From positions 62,001 to 126,000 of the forward strand of contig NZ_JAIVFN010000001.1 of NCBI RefSeq assembly GCF_030015065.1: a DNA stretch of 64,000 nt. The letters are read 5' to 3'. The position numbers and the translations under genes were made by a program. The first letter of the stretch is position 1. Each line of letters starts with the position of its first letter. Origin of the DNA: Xanthobacter autotrophicus (lineage in GTDB: Bacteria; Pseudomonadota; Alphaproteobacteria; Rhizobiales; Xanthobacteraceae). Under the pieces are notes generated by a model. That model was not told the origin of the DNA and did not search any database. It saw nothing but the letters and a program-made list of their open reading frames with translations. Shown here piece after piece: positions 19,628 through 28,614 of the stretch.

Positions 19628-20656
19628 TCAAAGAGTTGTGGTTCCGACCCCGTTTTCCGGCTTCGCCTCCTGCTCGCCATGGGCCTTGAAGGCGGCGAAG
19701 GCGAGCACGGTGAGCGGCGTGGCGAGCACCACGCCGAGGGCGCCGAACACATTGCCGAACGCCACCACCGCGAACAGCGTCACCGCGGGCGGCAGCGACA
19801 CCATGCGCTGCTGGAGCAACGGGGTGATCACGTTGCTCTCCGATTGCTGCACGATGACGAAGACCAGCAGGGTCCACAGCCCCGAATCGACGCCCAGCGT
19901 CAATGCGATGAGCACGGCGGGTGCCGCGGCCACCACAGGCCCGATCATGGGGACGAACTCGGCGAGCCCTGCGAACAAGGCGAGCGCCAGCGCCGAAGGC
20001 ACCCCCACGATGGTGAGGCCGATGAAGGTGAGCACGCCCACCACCACCATGGCGATGAGCTGCGCCTTCAGGAAATGCCGCAGGTCCTCGGACACGGCAG
20101 CGAGCCGCAGCGCCACCGCCGGCCTGTCGGCCTCGGCCCAGAGCGACAGGAACATGCGCCGGTAGAGGTCCGGCGACGCGGCGAAATAGATGCCGCCCAC
20201 CACCACCAGGAAGCTGCCCAGCACCACCTGGAACAGGTTGCTGGTCAGCCCCTGCACGGCCGAGATCACCGTCTCGCCGGAGGGCGCAGCCGCCTCGGCC
20301 CGGCGCAGCAGGTCGTCGCCCATGCCTTCCAGGTGGAAGCGCTGCTCGAAGGCGCGCCAGGCGGCGGGCAGTTCATTGATCAGCTCGGCGATCTGCACCT
20401 GGATGGTGGAGCCGAACAGATGGAGGGTGAGCCCGATGCCGCCGAACACCAGGAGCGCAACCGGGAATACCGCGTAGCGCTCGGGAAAACGGGTGAGGCG
20501 CGCGAACGGCTCCGCCAGCGCGTGCAGGGCCAGCGACACCAGCATGGCCGCGAACACCTGGAGGAACACGTCGATGATCTTGAAGGAGAAATAGGCGAGC
20601 GCAAGGACGATGCAGGCGACGGCGACGCGCCGCGCCACGAGCCAGTCGGAAGTCAT
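19628..20656 (-). CDS. AI-2E family transporter (PerM-like)
   Basis: A 342-residue polytopic membrane protein of the AI-2E exporter/PerM family. It has two membrane segments near the N terminus, a large soluble stretch (about 70-140), then further segments, with the family hallmark GLAEFVPMIGPVVAAAPAV and the C-terminal FGNVFGALGVVLATPLTV. Some members export autoinducer-2 or sodium; the substrate here is unknown. I chose the ATG at 20656 because AGAGGA is 4 bases upstream. It is convergent with DUF1835 (27 bp between stops). A palindromic repeat lies between its upstream side and dnaE. Confidence 0.9.
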   Translation of the reverse strand: MTSDWLVARRVAVACIVLALAYFSFKIIDVFLQVFAAMLVSLALHALAEPFARLTRFPERYAVFPVALLVFGGIGLTLHLFGSTIQVQIAELINELPAAWRAFEQRFHLEGMGDDLLRRAEAAAPSGETVISAVQGLTSNLFQVVLGSFLVVVGGIYFAASPDLYRRMFLSLWAEADRPAVALRLAAVSEDLRHFLKAQLIAMVVVGVLTFIGLTIVGVPSALALALFAGLAEFVPMIGPVVAAAPAVLIALTLGVDSGLWTLLVFVIVQQSESNVITPLLQQRMVSLPPAVTLFAVVAFGNVFGALGVVLATPLTVLAFAAFKAHGEQEAKPENGVGTTTL

Positions 20657-20783
20657 GATGTCCTCTTGCCGGGAAAGCGCCGTGCGGCCTGTATAGCCCG
20701 AATAGACAGCGCCGCACATGCTCGGGTGAACGACAGCGCCGGCCTTGGCGCTCCAGCCCCCTCTCCCGCTTGCGGGGGAGGAT

Positions 20784-20903
20784 TCTAGAGCACGCGCCGA
20801 TCTGCTTGCATCGCAAGCTGATCGAACAACGCGTTCTCTTTCTTGAGCTTAGAGGGCGATTCACCGATCAGATTGATTCAATCTGATCGGATCGCGCTCT
20901 AGA
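20784..20903. repeat. Interspersed palindromic repeat, copy A
   Basis: A 120-bp element bounded by TCTAGAGC and GCGCTCTAGA. Inside are an imperfect hairpin (GATCTGCTTGC / GCAAGCTGATC), the conserved segment AACGCGTTCTCTTTCTT, and a 27-bp palindrome at 20864-20890 with arms CCGATCAGATTGA and TCAATCTGATCGG around one T. A partial second copy of the left module follows at 20902-20942. The same element recurs at 24.4 kb (reversed) and 52.6 kb, and shorter relatives lie at 37.3, 41.1 and 57.5 kb. Confidence 0.92.
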
Positions 20904-20947
20904 ACACGCGCCGATCAACTTTCATCGCAACCTGATCGGCGCCGGTC

Positions 20948-23900
20948 CTAAGCCGCCTCCACCGACACCACCCCGGGGATGGCCTTGATGGCCCCGGCGA
21001 TCTGCGGGGAAATGGGATATTTGCCGGGCAGGCTTACTTCCACCTCGGCCCGCGCATCCTCCACCAGCAGGATCAGGCTGACCTCGCCCGATCCCGCATC
21101 TGCGGCCTTGCCGTCGGCGAGGCGGCGGGCGATGCCCTCGATGGGCTCGGGGGAGCGCAGAAAGATGCGCAGGCCCTTCTGGTGGCGGGCGGTGACGGGA
21201 TCGAGCTTCTCGCAGGAATTGATGCGCACGCGCACGTCCTCGCCCTGAAGCTCGGCGGCCACCATCATCAGCAGCGGCGTGCCCGGTTCCAAAAGGTCGC
21301 GATAGTGCGCGAGGCCTTCGGAGAAGATCACCGCCTCGTAATGGCCCGAGGGATCGGACAGGCCGACGATGCCCATGCGGGTGCCCGACTTGGTGCGCCG
21401 CTCCTGCTTGGACACCACGGTGGCCGCAAGCCGCCCCGCCGCCGCACCCGAGCGCACCGCACGGGAGAAGTCGGCGAAGGACTGCACCCGCATCTTCTTC
21501 AGGGCATCCGCATAGTCATCCAGCGGATGGCCGGTGAGGAAGAAGCCGATGGCGTCATATTCCTTCTGCAGCCGTTCGGACGGCAGCCAGGGCGCCGCCT
21601 CCGGAATGGGCAGGGACGCCGCCGAGGGGCCGGAGCCGAACATGTCGTTCTGGCCGGACTGGGCGTTCGCCTCCACGCGCTGGGCCTCGGCCACGATGGA
21701 TTCGATGGCGGCGAACGCCCGCGCCCGGTTCTTCTCCAGAACGTCGAAGCAGCCGGCGGCCATCAGGCTTTCCAGCGTGCGCTTGTTGACCAGCTTCACC
21801 GGCAGGCGAGAGGCGAAATCCGCAAAGCTCTTGAAGGGCTTATCGCCGCGCGCCTGAACCAGCGCATCCACCGCCGCCCCGCCCACGCCCTTGATGGCGG
21901 CCATGGCGTAGATGATCTTGCCATCCTTCACCGCGAATTCGCGGGCCGACAGGTTGATATTGGGCGGCACCACCTCGATGCCGAGGCGCTGGGCCTCCTG
22001 CCTGAATTCCGCAAGCTTGTCGGTGTTCCCCATGTCGAGGGTCATGGAGGCGGCGAGGAACTCGGTGGGGTAGTTCGCCTTCAGCCATGCCGTCTGGTAG
22101 GCGACGAGGGCGTAGGCTGCGGCGTGGGACTTGTTGAAGCCGTAGTCGGCGAACTTGGCCAGCAGGTCGAAGATGGTGTCCGCCTGCGCCTTCTCGATGC
22201 CGCGCCCGGCGGCGCCCGACACGAAGCGCTCGCGCTGCTTCTCCATCTCGGCGCGGATCTTCTTGCCCATGGCCCGGCGCAGCAGATCGGCCTCACCCAG
22301 CGAATAGCCCGCCATGGCCTGGGCGATCTGCATCACCTGTTCCTGGTAAATGATGACGCCGAACGTCTCCTTCAGATAGGGCTCCAGCATGGGATGGAGA
22401 TAATCCGGCTGGGCGCGGCCGTGTTTGCAATCGCAATAGACCGGGATGTTGGCCATGGGGCCGGGCCGGTACAGCGCCACGAGGGCGATGAGGTCCTCCA
22501 CCCGGTCGGCCTTCATGTCCACCAGCGCGCGGCGCATGCCCGCGCTTTCCACCTGGAACACGCCCACCGTCTCGCCCTTGCCGAGCATGGCGTAGGTCTT
22601 GGGGTCGTCCAGCGGGATCTTGGAAATGTCGAGCTCGATGCCGCGCTGGTGGACCAGCTTCACCGCCTTGTCGATGGTGGTCAGCGTCTTCAGGCCCAGG
22701 AAGTCGAACTTCACCAGGCCGGCCTGCTCCACCCATTTCATATTGTACTGGGTGACCGGCATGTCGGACTTGGGATCGCGATAGAGCGGCACCAGCTCGT
22801 GCAGCTTCCTGTCGCCGATCACGATGCCCGCCGCATGGGTGGAGGCGTGGCGGTTGAGCCCCTCCAGCTTCACCGCGATGTCGAAGGCGCGCTTCACCAC
22901 CTCTTCCTGGTCGCGCGAGGCCTGGAGGCGCGGCTCGTCCTCGATGGCCTGCTTCAGCGTGACCGGATTGGCCGGGTTCTGCGGCACCAGCTTGCAGAGC
23001 TTGTCCACCTGCCCGTACGGCATCTCCAGCACGCGGCCCACGTCGCGCAGCACGCCGCGCGCCTGGAGGGTACCAAAGGTGATGATCTGCGCCACCTGGG
23101 CGCGGCCGTAGCGCTCCTGCACATAGTGGATCACCTCGTCGCGGCGTTCCTGGCAGAAGTCCACGTCGAAGTCGGGCATGGACACGCGGTCCGGGTTCAG
23201 GAACCGCTCGAACAGCAGGCCGAAGCGCAGGGGGTCGAGGTCGGTGATCTGGAGCGAATAGGCCACCAGCGAGCCGGCGCCCGATCCACGCCCCGGCCCC
23301 ACCGGGATGTCGTGGGCCTTGGCCCACTTGATGAAGTCCGACACGATGAGGAAGTAGCCGGGGAACTTCATCTTGGTGATGACGGAAAGCTCGTAGGCGA
23401 GCCGCTCCTCGTAGGTGGCGATGTCGAGCCCCGGCGCCGGCCCGTGCTTTGCGAGGCGCTGGGCAAGGCCCTCCTTCGCCTGCCGTTCCAGCTCGGCGGC
23501 CTCCTCGGCGAGGGGATCCCCCTCCCCCCCGCCGGAAGTGAAGCGCGGCAGGATGGGCTTGACGGTGCGCACCCGATGGGCACAGCGCTGGGCGATCTCG
23601 ACCGTATTGGCCGTGGCCTCGGGCAGGTCGGCAAACAGGGCGAGCATTTCGGCGCGGGTCTTGAAGCGGTGCTCGGGCGTCAGCCGGCGCCGGTCGCCCT
23701 CCGACAACAAGCGGCCCTCGGCGATGCACAGCAGCCCGTCATGGGCCTCATAGTCGGTCTGGCTGGCGAAGAAGGGCTCGTTGGAGGCGACGAGCGGAAT
23801 GCCCTTGGCATAAGCGAGGTCGAGCAGTCCCGCTTCGGCGAGGCGCTCGGCGTCGGTGTCGTGGCGCTGGATCTCCACATAGAGCCGGTCGCCGAACAGG

Positions 23901-24400
23901 GAGGCGAGCAGGTCGAGCCGCTCCGCCGCCAGCTCCGGATGGCCGGACACCAGCGCCTTGTCGATGGGGCCGGCCGGCCCTCCCGTGAACGCGATGAGGC
24001 CGTCATGGGCCTCGGCGAGCCAGTCGGGCAGGATGCGCGGCTCGTCCTCGCTCGCGGTTTCCAGAAACGAGCGGGAAACGAGGCGCATCAGGTTGCGCCA
24101 CCCCGGCTCCGACTGGGCGAGCAGCACGATGCGCGGCCGCTTCGGCCGGATCGCCCCGCGCGGGCCCGCCGGCTCCGGCAGGTCGAGGGCGAGGGACACG
24201 CCGGCGATGGGCTGGATGCCCGCGCCCGCCATCTTTTCGGAAAACTCCAGCGCGCCGAAGAGGTTGCCCGTATCGGTGAGGGCAATGGCCGGCTGCGCGT
24301 CCGCCTTCACGAGGTCGGCCAGCTTGCCGATGGAAAGTGCCCCCTCCAGCAGCGAATAGGAGGAATGGACGTGCAGATGGATGAAGCCGGGATCGGGCAT
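20948..24400 (-). CDS. dnaE: DNA polymerase III alpha subunit
   Basis: The catalytic subunit of the replicative polymerase. The 1150-residue protein has the N-terminal PHP domain (FIHLHVHSSYSLLEGA, 6-21), the polymerase core with GRGSGAGSLVAYSL and the catalytic-aspartate segment PDFDVDFCQERRD, a helix-hairpin-helix region (AIKGVGGAAVDAL), and a C-terminal OB fold (LAATVVSKQERRTKSG). Length and order match dnaE1, the essential copy, not the error-prone dnaE2/imuC. Repeat elements flank the gene on both sides (copies A and B), and its stop codon lies directly beside copy A. Confidence 0.96.
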   Translation of the reverse strand: MPDPGFIHLHVHSSYSLLEGALSIGKLADLVKADAQPAIALTDTGNLFGALEFSEKMAGAGIQPIAGVSLALDLPEPAGPRGAIRPKRPRIVLLAQSEPGWRNLMRLVSRSFLETASEDEPRILPDWLAEAHDGLIAFTGGPAGPIDKALVSGHPELAAERLDLLASLFGDRLYVEIQRHDTDAERLAEAGLLDLAYAKGIPLVASNEPFFASQTDYEAHDGLLCIAEGRLLSEGDRRRLTPEHRFKTRAEMLALFADLPEATANTVEIAQRCAHRVRTVKPILPRFTSGGGEGDPLAEEAAELERQAKEGLAQRLAKHGPAPGLDIATYEERLAYELSVITKMKFPGYFLIVSDFIKWAKAHDIPVGPGRGSGAGSLVAYSLQITDLDPLRFGLLFERFLNPDRVSMPDFDVDFCQERRDEVIHYVQERYGRAQVAQIITFGTLQARGVLRDVGRVLEMPYGQVDKLCKLVPQNPANPVTLKQAIEDEPRLQASRDQEEVVKRAFDIAVKLEGLNRHASTHAAGIVIGDRKLHELVPLYRDPKSDMPVTQYNMKWVEQAGLVKFDFLGLKTLTTIDKAVKLVHQRGIELDISKIPLDDPKTYAMLGKGETVGVFQVESAGMRRALVDMKADRVEDLIALVALYRPGPMANIPVYCDCKHGRAQPDYLHPMLEPYLKETFGVIIYQEQVMQIAQAMAGYSLGEADLLRRAMGKKIRAEMEKQRERFVSGAAGRGIEKAQADTIFDLLAKFADYGFNKSHAAAYALVAYQTAWLKANYPTEFLAASMTLDMGNTDKLAEFRQEAQRLGIEVVPPNINLSAREFAVKDGKIIYAMAAIKGVGGAAVDALVQARGDKPFKSFADFASRLPVKLVNKRTLESLMAAGCFDVLEKNRARAFAAIESIVAEAQRVEANAQSGQNDMFGSGPSAASLPIPEAAPWLPSERLQKEYDAIGFFLTGHPLDDYADALKKMRVQSFADFSRAVRSGAAAGRLAATVVSKQERRTKSGTRMGIVGLSDPSGHYEAVIFSEGLAHYRDLLEPGTPLLMMVAAELQGEDVRVRINSCEKLDPVTARHQKGLRIFLRSPEPIEGIARRLADGKAADAGSGEVSLILLVEDARAEVEVSLPGKYPISPQIAGAIKAIPGVVSVEAA

Positions 24401-24440
24401 GGACCGGAGCGGGTGCGAGGAGAGTCGAATGCCGGTGATC

Positions 24441-24547
24441 TTAGAGCGCGATCCGATCAGATTGAATCAATCTGATCGGTGAATCGCCCTCTAAATTCAA
24501 GAAAGAGAACGCGGTGCCCGATCAAGCTGATCGGCGCGTGCTCTAGA
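24441..24547. repeat. Interspersed palindromic repeat, copy B (inverted)
   Basis: Copy B runs opposite to copy A. Its 27-bp palindrome is at 24453-24479 with the same 13-base arms around a central A, followed by TGAATCGCCCTCTAAA, AAGAAAGAGAACGCG and a shortened hairpin (GATCAAGCTGATC), ending GTGCTCTAGAGC. The final CTA of its edge, read on the minus strand, is the TAG stop codon of the vapC gene. Copies A and B thus flank dnaE as inverted repeats about 3.6 kb apart. Confidence 0.92.
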
Positions 24548-24947
24548 GCGAAGGGGCGATCAAGGTCACTGTGGGAAAATAGGTCGCGTAGCGGCCGCGA
24601 TCCCGAGTCAGGAGCGGTCGCCCGACGATGGCGGCATGGGCTCCGATGAGAAAGTCCGGCAGCACGCCCGTGCGGGAGCCGCCCGCCTTGCGGTATTGGC
24701 CGAAGATCTTGCCTGCCAGAAAGAGCGCCGCGCGGGGCGTCTCGACGAGGGTGATGCCGGCGACTGTGAAAAATTCGTCCACCGCCTCGACACGGGCATA
24801 ACGCACGGACAGCTCGGCATACACCATGGGATCGGCGAGGAGCGGACCGTCCAGCGCTGCCGCTTCGAGATGCTCTTCCGACCACGTCGCCCAGACCGGA
24901 TCGTCCGTCACCAGATCGAGCAGCACGTTAGTATCCACGAAGGTCAT
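24543..24947 (-). CDS. vapC: VapC-type PIN-domain ribonuclease toxin
   Basis: A 134-residue PIN-domain toxin; VapC proteins cut RNA, often tRNA, when the antitoxin is lost. The four acidic residues of the active site are present: D5 (FVDTNVLLDL), E45 (YAELSVRYA), D98 (LPDFLIGAHA) and D116 (LLTRDRGRY). It starts 10 bp after the stop codon of the AbrB-type antitoxin gene, the normal antitoxin-first order. Its TAG stop is part of repeat copy B, which suggests the repeat inserted into, or defined, the end of the gene. With only two bases of non-repeat sequence lost it is probably still complete. Confidence 0.92.
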   Translation of the reverse strand: MTFVDTNVLLDLVTDDPVWATWSEEHLEAAALDGPLLADPMVYAELSVRYARVEAVDEFFTVAGITLVETPRAALFLAGKIFGQYRKAGGSRTGVLPDFLIGAHAAIVGRPLLTRDRGRYATYFPTVTLIAPSL

Positions 24948-24957
24948 CGCCGCCGGC

Positions 24958-25188
24958 TCATCGCTCGCCGCGAGTGAGCGCCATGATGGCGTCGGTGCTG
25001 AGGCCCGCCCCCGCATGGCCGCGCAATTTTGCGAACCGGCCGTGATGCGCGTCCTCCCCAACCTTGGTGAAGATCACACGATCACCCTCCAGCCGGAACT
25101 CCACCGCGCTGCCCGGCGTGATGCCGAGCAGATCGCGCACCCGCTTGGGAACCGTCACCTGTCCTTTGCGTGTCACCGTGCTGGCCAT
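24958..25188 (-). CDS. vapB: AbrB/MazE-type antitoxin
   Basis: A 76-residue protein with a swapped-hairpin AbrB DNA-binding domain in its first 45 residues (VTRKGQVTVPKRVRDLLGI), the form found in many VapB antitoxins. The C-terminal 30 residues, which would wrap around the toxin, are Ala/Gly-rich and end in MALTRGER. It should bind VapC and repress the operon. Only 20 bp separate its start from the divergent EamA-type start, so any operator must overlap one of the coding regions. Directly followed by vapC. Confidence 0.9.
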   Translation of the reverse strand: MASTVTRKGQVTVPKRVRDLLGITPGSAVEFRLEGDRVIFTKVGEDAHHGRFAKLRGHAGAGLSTDAIMALTRGER

Positions 25189-25208
25189 TTGGTAATACCT
25201 CGCACACT

Positions 25209-25694
25209 ATGCGCATTACCTACCATAGGGACCTCGCCGCCGCGAGCGTTGCGCCTTTGCCCTCCGGTCTTTCCAGCTCCTGGCTGTTCTGGGCCCTGTT
25301 GTCCGCCGCGTTCGCGGCGCTCACCGCCATTTTCGCCAAGGTGGGGGTGGCGAATATCCATTCCGACCTCGCGACGCTGCTGCGCACGGTGATCATCCTT
25401 GCGCTCGTGGCGGCGATGGTGGGGTTCGGCGGCTCCTGGCAGGCGCCCGGCGAGATCCCGGCGCGCACGTGGATCTTCCTGATCCTGTCGGGCCTTGCCA
25501 CCGGAGCGTCGTGGCTGTGCTATTTCCGCGCGCTGAAGCTCGGCGACGCCGCGCGGGTGGCGCCGGTGGACAAGCTGAGCGTGGTGCTGGTCGCCATCTT
25601 CGGCATCGTGTTCCTGGGCGAGCGCCTGAGCGCGCTCGCGAGCCTCGGCGTCGTCCTCATTGCCGCCGGGGCGGCGCTGGTGGCGCTGGGATAG
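25209..25694 (+). CDS. EamA/DMT-type membrane transporter, half-size
   Basis: A 161-residue membrane protein with five hydrophobic segments matching one EamA repeat (FWALLSAAFAALTAIFAKVG ... LATLLRTVIILAL ... LSVVLVAIFGIVFLGERLS). Full-length drug/metabolite transporters have two such repeats; this is the short type that likely works as a dimer. The ATG at 25209 has no ribosome site and lies only 20 bp from the vapB start; a leaderless message is possible. The protein's substrate is unknown. It is convergent with thiL. Confidence 0.82.
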   Translation: MRITYHRDLAAASVAPLPSGLSSSWLFWALLSAAFAALTAIFAKVGVANIHSDLATLLRTVIILALVAAMVGFGGSWQAPGEIPARTWIFLILSGLATGASWLCYFRALKLGDAARVAPVDKLSVVLVAIFGIVFLGERLSALASLGVVLIAAGAALVALG

Positions 25695-25712
25695 CGCCCC
25701 CGAAATACCGGC

Positions 25713-26717
25713 TCAGAAGTGGCTGAAGCTGCCGGCGCCGAGGTTGAGGGCATGGCCGCCGGCATCGGTCACATCAAGGCCGGGCTGCTCCCGCGTCTCG
25801 CCGATCAGCGCCACCGGCACGCCGGCCCTCGCGGCCTCGGCAGTGAAGGCGTGGACCAGGGCATGGGGCACGCAGGCCACCACCTCGTAATCGTCCCCGC
25901 CGGTGAGCGCGGCCGCGAACAGGCTGCCGTCCGCTGCGATGGCCGCCGCAGCGGCAGCCGACAAGGGTACCCGTCGCGCCTCGATGCGGCCGCCGCAGCC
26001 CGAGGCGGCGAGCATCTTCGCCACGTCACCGGCCAGCCCGTCGGATACGTCCATGGCGGCTTTCGCATAGCGGCGCAGGACCGGGGCGATGGCGAGCCGC
26101 GGCTGGGGATGAAGATAGCGATCCAGGAGATGGCCGCGCTGCTCGTCGCTCAGGCCCGCGAAGGCCGCCCCCGCTCCGTCCTGCCGCAGCCGCAGGCCCA
26201 GTGCCGCGTCGCCGATGGTCCCGGTGACGAGGAGGGACTGGCCGGGCCTTGCCCCGGTGCGCGGCACGAACGCCCCCTTCGGCACCGAGCCCAAAGCGGT
26301 GAGCGTGATGGTGACCGGGCCGGGGGTCGAAACCGTATCGCCGCCGAGGATGGGGCACAGATAGCGCTCCGCATCCTCGCCCAGCGCAGCGGCGAAGGCT
26401 TCCATCCAGGCCTCGGGCGTGTCCTTGGGCAGGGCCAGCGCCAGCAGTGCGCCGAGCGGGTCGGCGCCCTTGGCCGCGAGGTCCGAAAGGTTCACCCGCA
26501 GCGCCTTGCGGGCGATGGATGCGGGCGGATCATCGGCGAAGAAATGGACTCCCGCCACCACCGCATCCTTGGTGAGGACGAGGTCGCAGCCCTCGGGCGG
26601 GGTGAGCAGAGCGGCGTCGTCGAGCAGGCCGAGCGCGGCGGGCGAGCCGGCGATGGGGCGCAGGAAGCGCGCGATGAAGCGATCCTCGCCCGATCCCCCT
26701 GCCCCGCCGCCCTCCAT
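25713..26717 (-). CDS. thiL: Thiamine-monophosphate kinase
   Basis: ThiL phosphorylates thiamine monophosphate to the active cofactor thiamine diphosphate. The 334-residue protein has the PurM-like fold with GLLDDAALL near the N terminus, the acidic metal site CPILGGDTVSTPG, and KAAMDVSDGLAGD in the C-terminal half. The ATG at 26717 is one base after the nusB stop codon, so the two are translationally linked. It is the last gene of the run glyA-nrdR-ribD-(small)-ribE-ribH-nusB-thiL. Length is normal for the family. Confidence 0.94.
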   Translation of the reverse strand: MEGGGAGGSGEDRFIARFLRPIAGSPAALGLLDDAALLTPPEGCDLVLTKDAVVAGVHFFADDPPASIARKALRVNLSDLAAKGADPLGALLALALPKDTPEAWMEAFAAALGEDAERYLCPILGGDTVSTPGPVTITLTALGSVPKGAFVPRTGARPGQSLLVTGTIGDAALGLRLRQDGAGAAFAGLSDEQRGHLLDRYLHPQPRLAIAPVLRRYAKAAMDVSDGLAGDVAKMLAASGCGGRIEARRVPLSAAAAAAIAADGSLFAAALTGGDDYEVVACVPHALVHAFTAEAARAGVPVALIGETREQPGLDVTDAGGHALNLGAGSFSHF

Positions 26718-26718
26718 C

Positions 26719-27198
26719 TCAGCTGCCCTTGAACTCGTCGGGGCGCAAATCGTGGGCCAGCGTGTCGAGCACGGCATTGACCATGCCGGTCTCGTCGCGA
26801 TCGAGGAAGGCGCCGGCCACGTTCACATATTCGGTGATGACCACGCGGGCCGGCACGTCGGGCTTGGATGCCAGCTCGAAGGCGCCGGCACGCAACACCG
26901 CCCGCAGCACCGCTTCCACCCGCTTCAGCGGCCAGCCCTTGGTCAGGGCATTGTCCACCATGGGGTCGATGCGGCGCTGGTCGTTCAGCACCCCCTCCAC
27001 CACGGCGCGGAACAGGCGCACGTCGGCCTCGGGGAACTCGACGCCCTCCACCTCCTGGCCGAGCCAGTGGCTCTCGAACTCGGCGAGGATGTCGTTGAGC
27101 GGGGTCTGGGCGAGGTCCATCTGGTAGAGCGCCTGCACCGCGCCGAGGCGGGCCGCGCTCTTCTTCATGGGCTTTGCCGGGGCGTTCACGTCCTTCAT
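26719..27198 (-). CDS. nusB: Transcription antitermination factor NusB
   Basis: NusB joins NusE (S10) and other Nus factors on boxA RNA to allow readthrough of rRNA operons. The 159-residue helical protein shows the family start [13 protein letters not shown] (16-28) and the C-terminal [21 protein letters not shown]. The ATG (27198-27196) overlaps the ribH TGA in an ATGA junction, and thiL starts one base after its stop. The ribH-nusB-thiL order is widespread in proteobacteria. A second ATG ten codons in is possible but lacks the coupling. Confidence 0.95.
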   Translation of the reverse strand: MKDVNAPAKPMKKSAARLGAVQALYQMDLAQTPLNDILAEFESHWLGQEVEGVEFPEADVRLFRAVVEGVLNDQRRIDPMVDNALTKGWPLKRVEAVLRAVLRAGAFELASKPDVPARVVITEYVNVAGAFLDRDETGMVNAVLDTLAHDLRPDEFKGS

Positions 27199-27695
27199 GC
27201 TTCCAGCCGCCGCTTGAGGCGCAGCAGGGTGAGCGCCGCTTCCGCTGCGCCGCCACCCTTGTTGCCCTCGGAGACGCGGGCGCGCTCCCAGGCCTGGGCC
27301 TCGGTGTCCACGGTGAGGATGCCGTTGCCCACCGGCAGCGCATGCGCCATGCCGAGGTCCATGAGCCCGCGGGCGGATTCCCCGGCCACGATCTCGAAAT
27401 GATAGGTCTCGCCGCGGATGACCACGCCGAGGCCGACCACAGCATCCACCGCATCGCCGGAGACCTCGGAGGCCTCCAGCGCGATCTCGGCGGCGATGGG
27501 AACCTCCAGCGCGCCGGGCACGGTGATCACCTCCACCTCCACGCCGGCCGCCTCCAGCACCGCGCGGGCGCCGGCCAGAAGCTCGTCGGCGAGGGCCTCG
27601 TAATAGCGGCCCTCCACGATGAGCACCCGGGCGCCTTCCAGCGAACCGCCGTTGAGCGAGGCGTCGCCCGCGCTTTCCCTGCGCGTCGTGACCAT
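27195..27695 (-). CDS. ribH: 6,7-dimethyl-8-ribityllumazine synthase
   Basis: RibH makes the riboflavin precursor lumazine from the butanone phosphate and the pyrimidine intermediate. The 166-residue protein carries the family segments [13 protein letters not shown] (57-69) and [17 protein letters not shown] (89-105), with the catalytic His in ETYHF, and [12 protein letters not shown] at the C terminus. GGAG lies 9 bases before the ATG at 27695. Its stop overlaps nusB. It follows ribE by 59 bp, the largest gap within the rib part of the operon. Confidence 0.96.
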   Translation of the reverse strand: MVTTRRESAGDASLNGGSLEGARVLIVEGRYYEALADELLAGARAVLEAAGVEVEVITVPGALEVPIAAEIALEASEVSGDAVDAVVGLGVVIRGETYHFEIVAGESARGLMDLGMAHALPVGNGILTVDTEAQAWERARVSEGNKGGGAAEAALTLLRLKRRLEA

Positions 27696-27754
27696 GGGAC
27701 TTGTCTCCAGAACTGTGCGGCGCCGCGCGGCGCCGGAATTGGCCGCGAGGCGTA

Positions 27755-28366
27755 CTAGGCCCGGGGGAACTCCGCAAGCCGGGCGGCATAGCGGGCCATG
27801 AGGTCCGCCTCGAAATTGACCGTGTCCCCCGCCTTCACGCCCCCCCAGGTGGTGACCGCCAGCGTGTGGGGAATGAGCAGGCAGGAGAAGGTGTTGCCCT
27901 CCACCGTGTTCACCGTGAGGGAGGTGCCGTCGAGGGCCACGGAGCCCTTCGCCGCCACGAAGCGGGCAAGCTGTTCCGGCACCTCGAACACGAAGCGCGT
28001 AGTGGAGCCCAGATCCTCCCGCGACACCACCTTCGCCGTGCAGTCCACGTGGCCGGAGACCATGTGGCCGCCCAGCTCGTCGCCCAGCTTCAGCGAGCGC
28101 TCCAGATTGATGCGCCGGCCCTGGGTCCAGCCGCCCACGGTGGTGACCGCCAGCGTCTCCGGCGCCGCATCCACGGTGAAGAGCGTGCCGCGCGGGCCGC
28201 CGGCCGTCACCGAAGTGACGGTGAGGCATACGCCCGCATGGGCGATGGAGGCGCCCACGTCGATGCCCGTCGCCTCGAACGCGGTGGCAATGGTGAGGGT
28301 CTTGACCTCCCCCTTCGTCTCCACGGCGACAAGATCGCCCATGTCGGTGACGATGCCGGTGAACAT
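27755..28366 (-). CDS. ribE: Riboflavin synthase alpha chain
   Basis: This enzyme dismutates two lumazine molecules to riboflavin. The 203-residue protein is built of two lumazine-binding repeats: the N-terminal [12 protein letters not shown] with MVSGHVD for the first, and GDEL/GDTVNFE for the second. GGAG lies 7 bases before the ATG at 28366. The TGA of the 77-codon gene upstream shares a base with this ATG (TGATG), so ribosomes can pass straight from one to the other. A GTG one codon earlier is too close to the ribosome site. Confidence 0.95.
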   Translation of the reverse strand: MFTGIVTDMGDLVAVETKGEVKTLTIATAFEATGIDVGASIAHAGVCLTVTSVTAGGPRGTLFTVDAAPETLAVTTVGGWTQGRRINLERSLKLGDELGGHMVSGHVDCTAKVVSREDLGSTTRFVFEVPEQLARFVAAKGSVALDGTSLTVNTVEGNTFSCLLIPHTLAVTTWGGVKAGDTVNFEADLMARYAARLAEFPRA

Positions 28367-28599
28367 CACTTTTCTCCTTCAGGTGGAGGCTGCCGTGCCC
28401 AACCCAGGTCCGACAGGATTTGCGCCATCGGCGGCAGCCATCCGGCCCGATGCATGCCGGCCATTGTGAAGAACACGCTCGCGGCTAGTGCAAGAGCACC
28501 GATCAGCGCACGCACCGGATGCTTCGCGCAGGTGGGATCGGTATGGCGCGTGACGGCGCCGCCAACCGTTTTCAGAATCCAATCGAAGACCCACTGCAT
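28366..28599 (-). CDS. Small single-span membrane protein within the rib operon
   Basis: An unrecognised 77-residue protein with a central hydrophobic segment (about 31-50, [20 protein letters not shown]), positively charged residues before it and a Pro/Glu-rich tail. It lies between ribD (15 bp gap) and ribE (one-base TGATG overlap), which is the main reason to accept it as real. No strong ribosome site precedes the ATG. Two cysteines/histidines in the N-terminal part (HTDPTCAKH) could be structural. Flavin transport or membrane anchoring is only speculation. Confidence 0.6.
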   Translation of the reverse strand: MQWVFDWILKTVGGAVTRHTDPTCAKHPVRALIGALALAASVFFTMAGMHRAGWLPPMAQILSDLGWARQPPPEGEK

Positions 28600-28614
28600 G
28601 TCCGTGGTGGCCTG

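Noticed and set aside
21182..24475. A 1097-codon plus-strand frame opposite dnaE
   Set aside because: Same shadow effect; composition is typical of an antisense frame and dnaE is intact.
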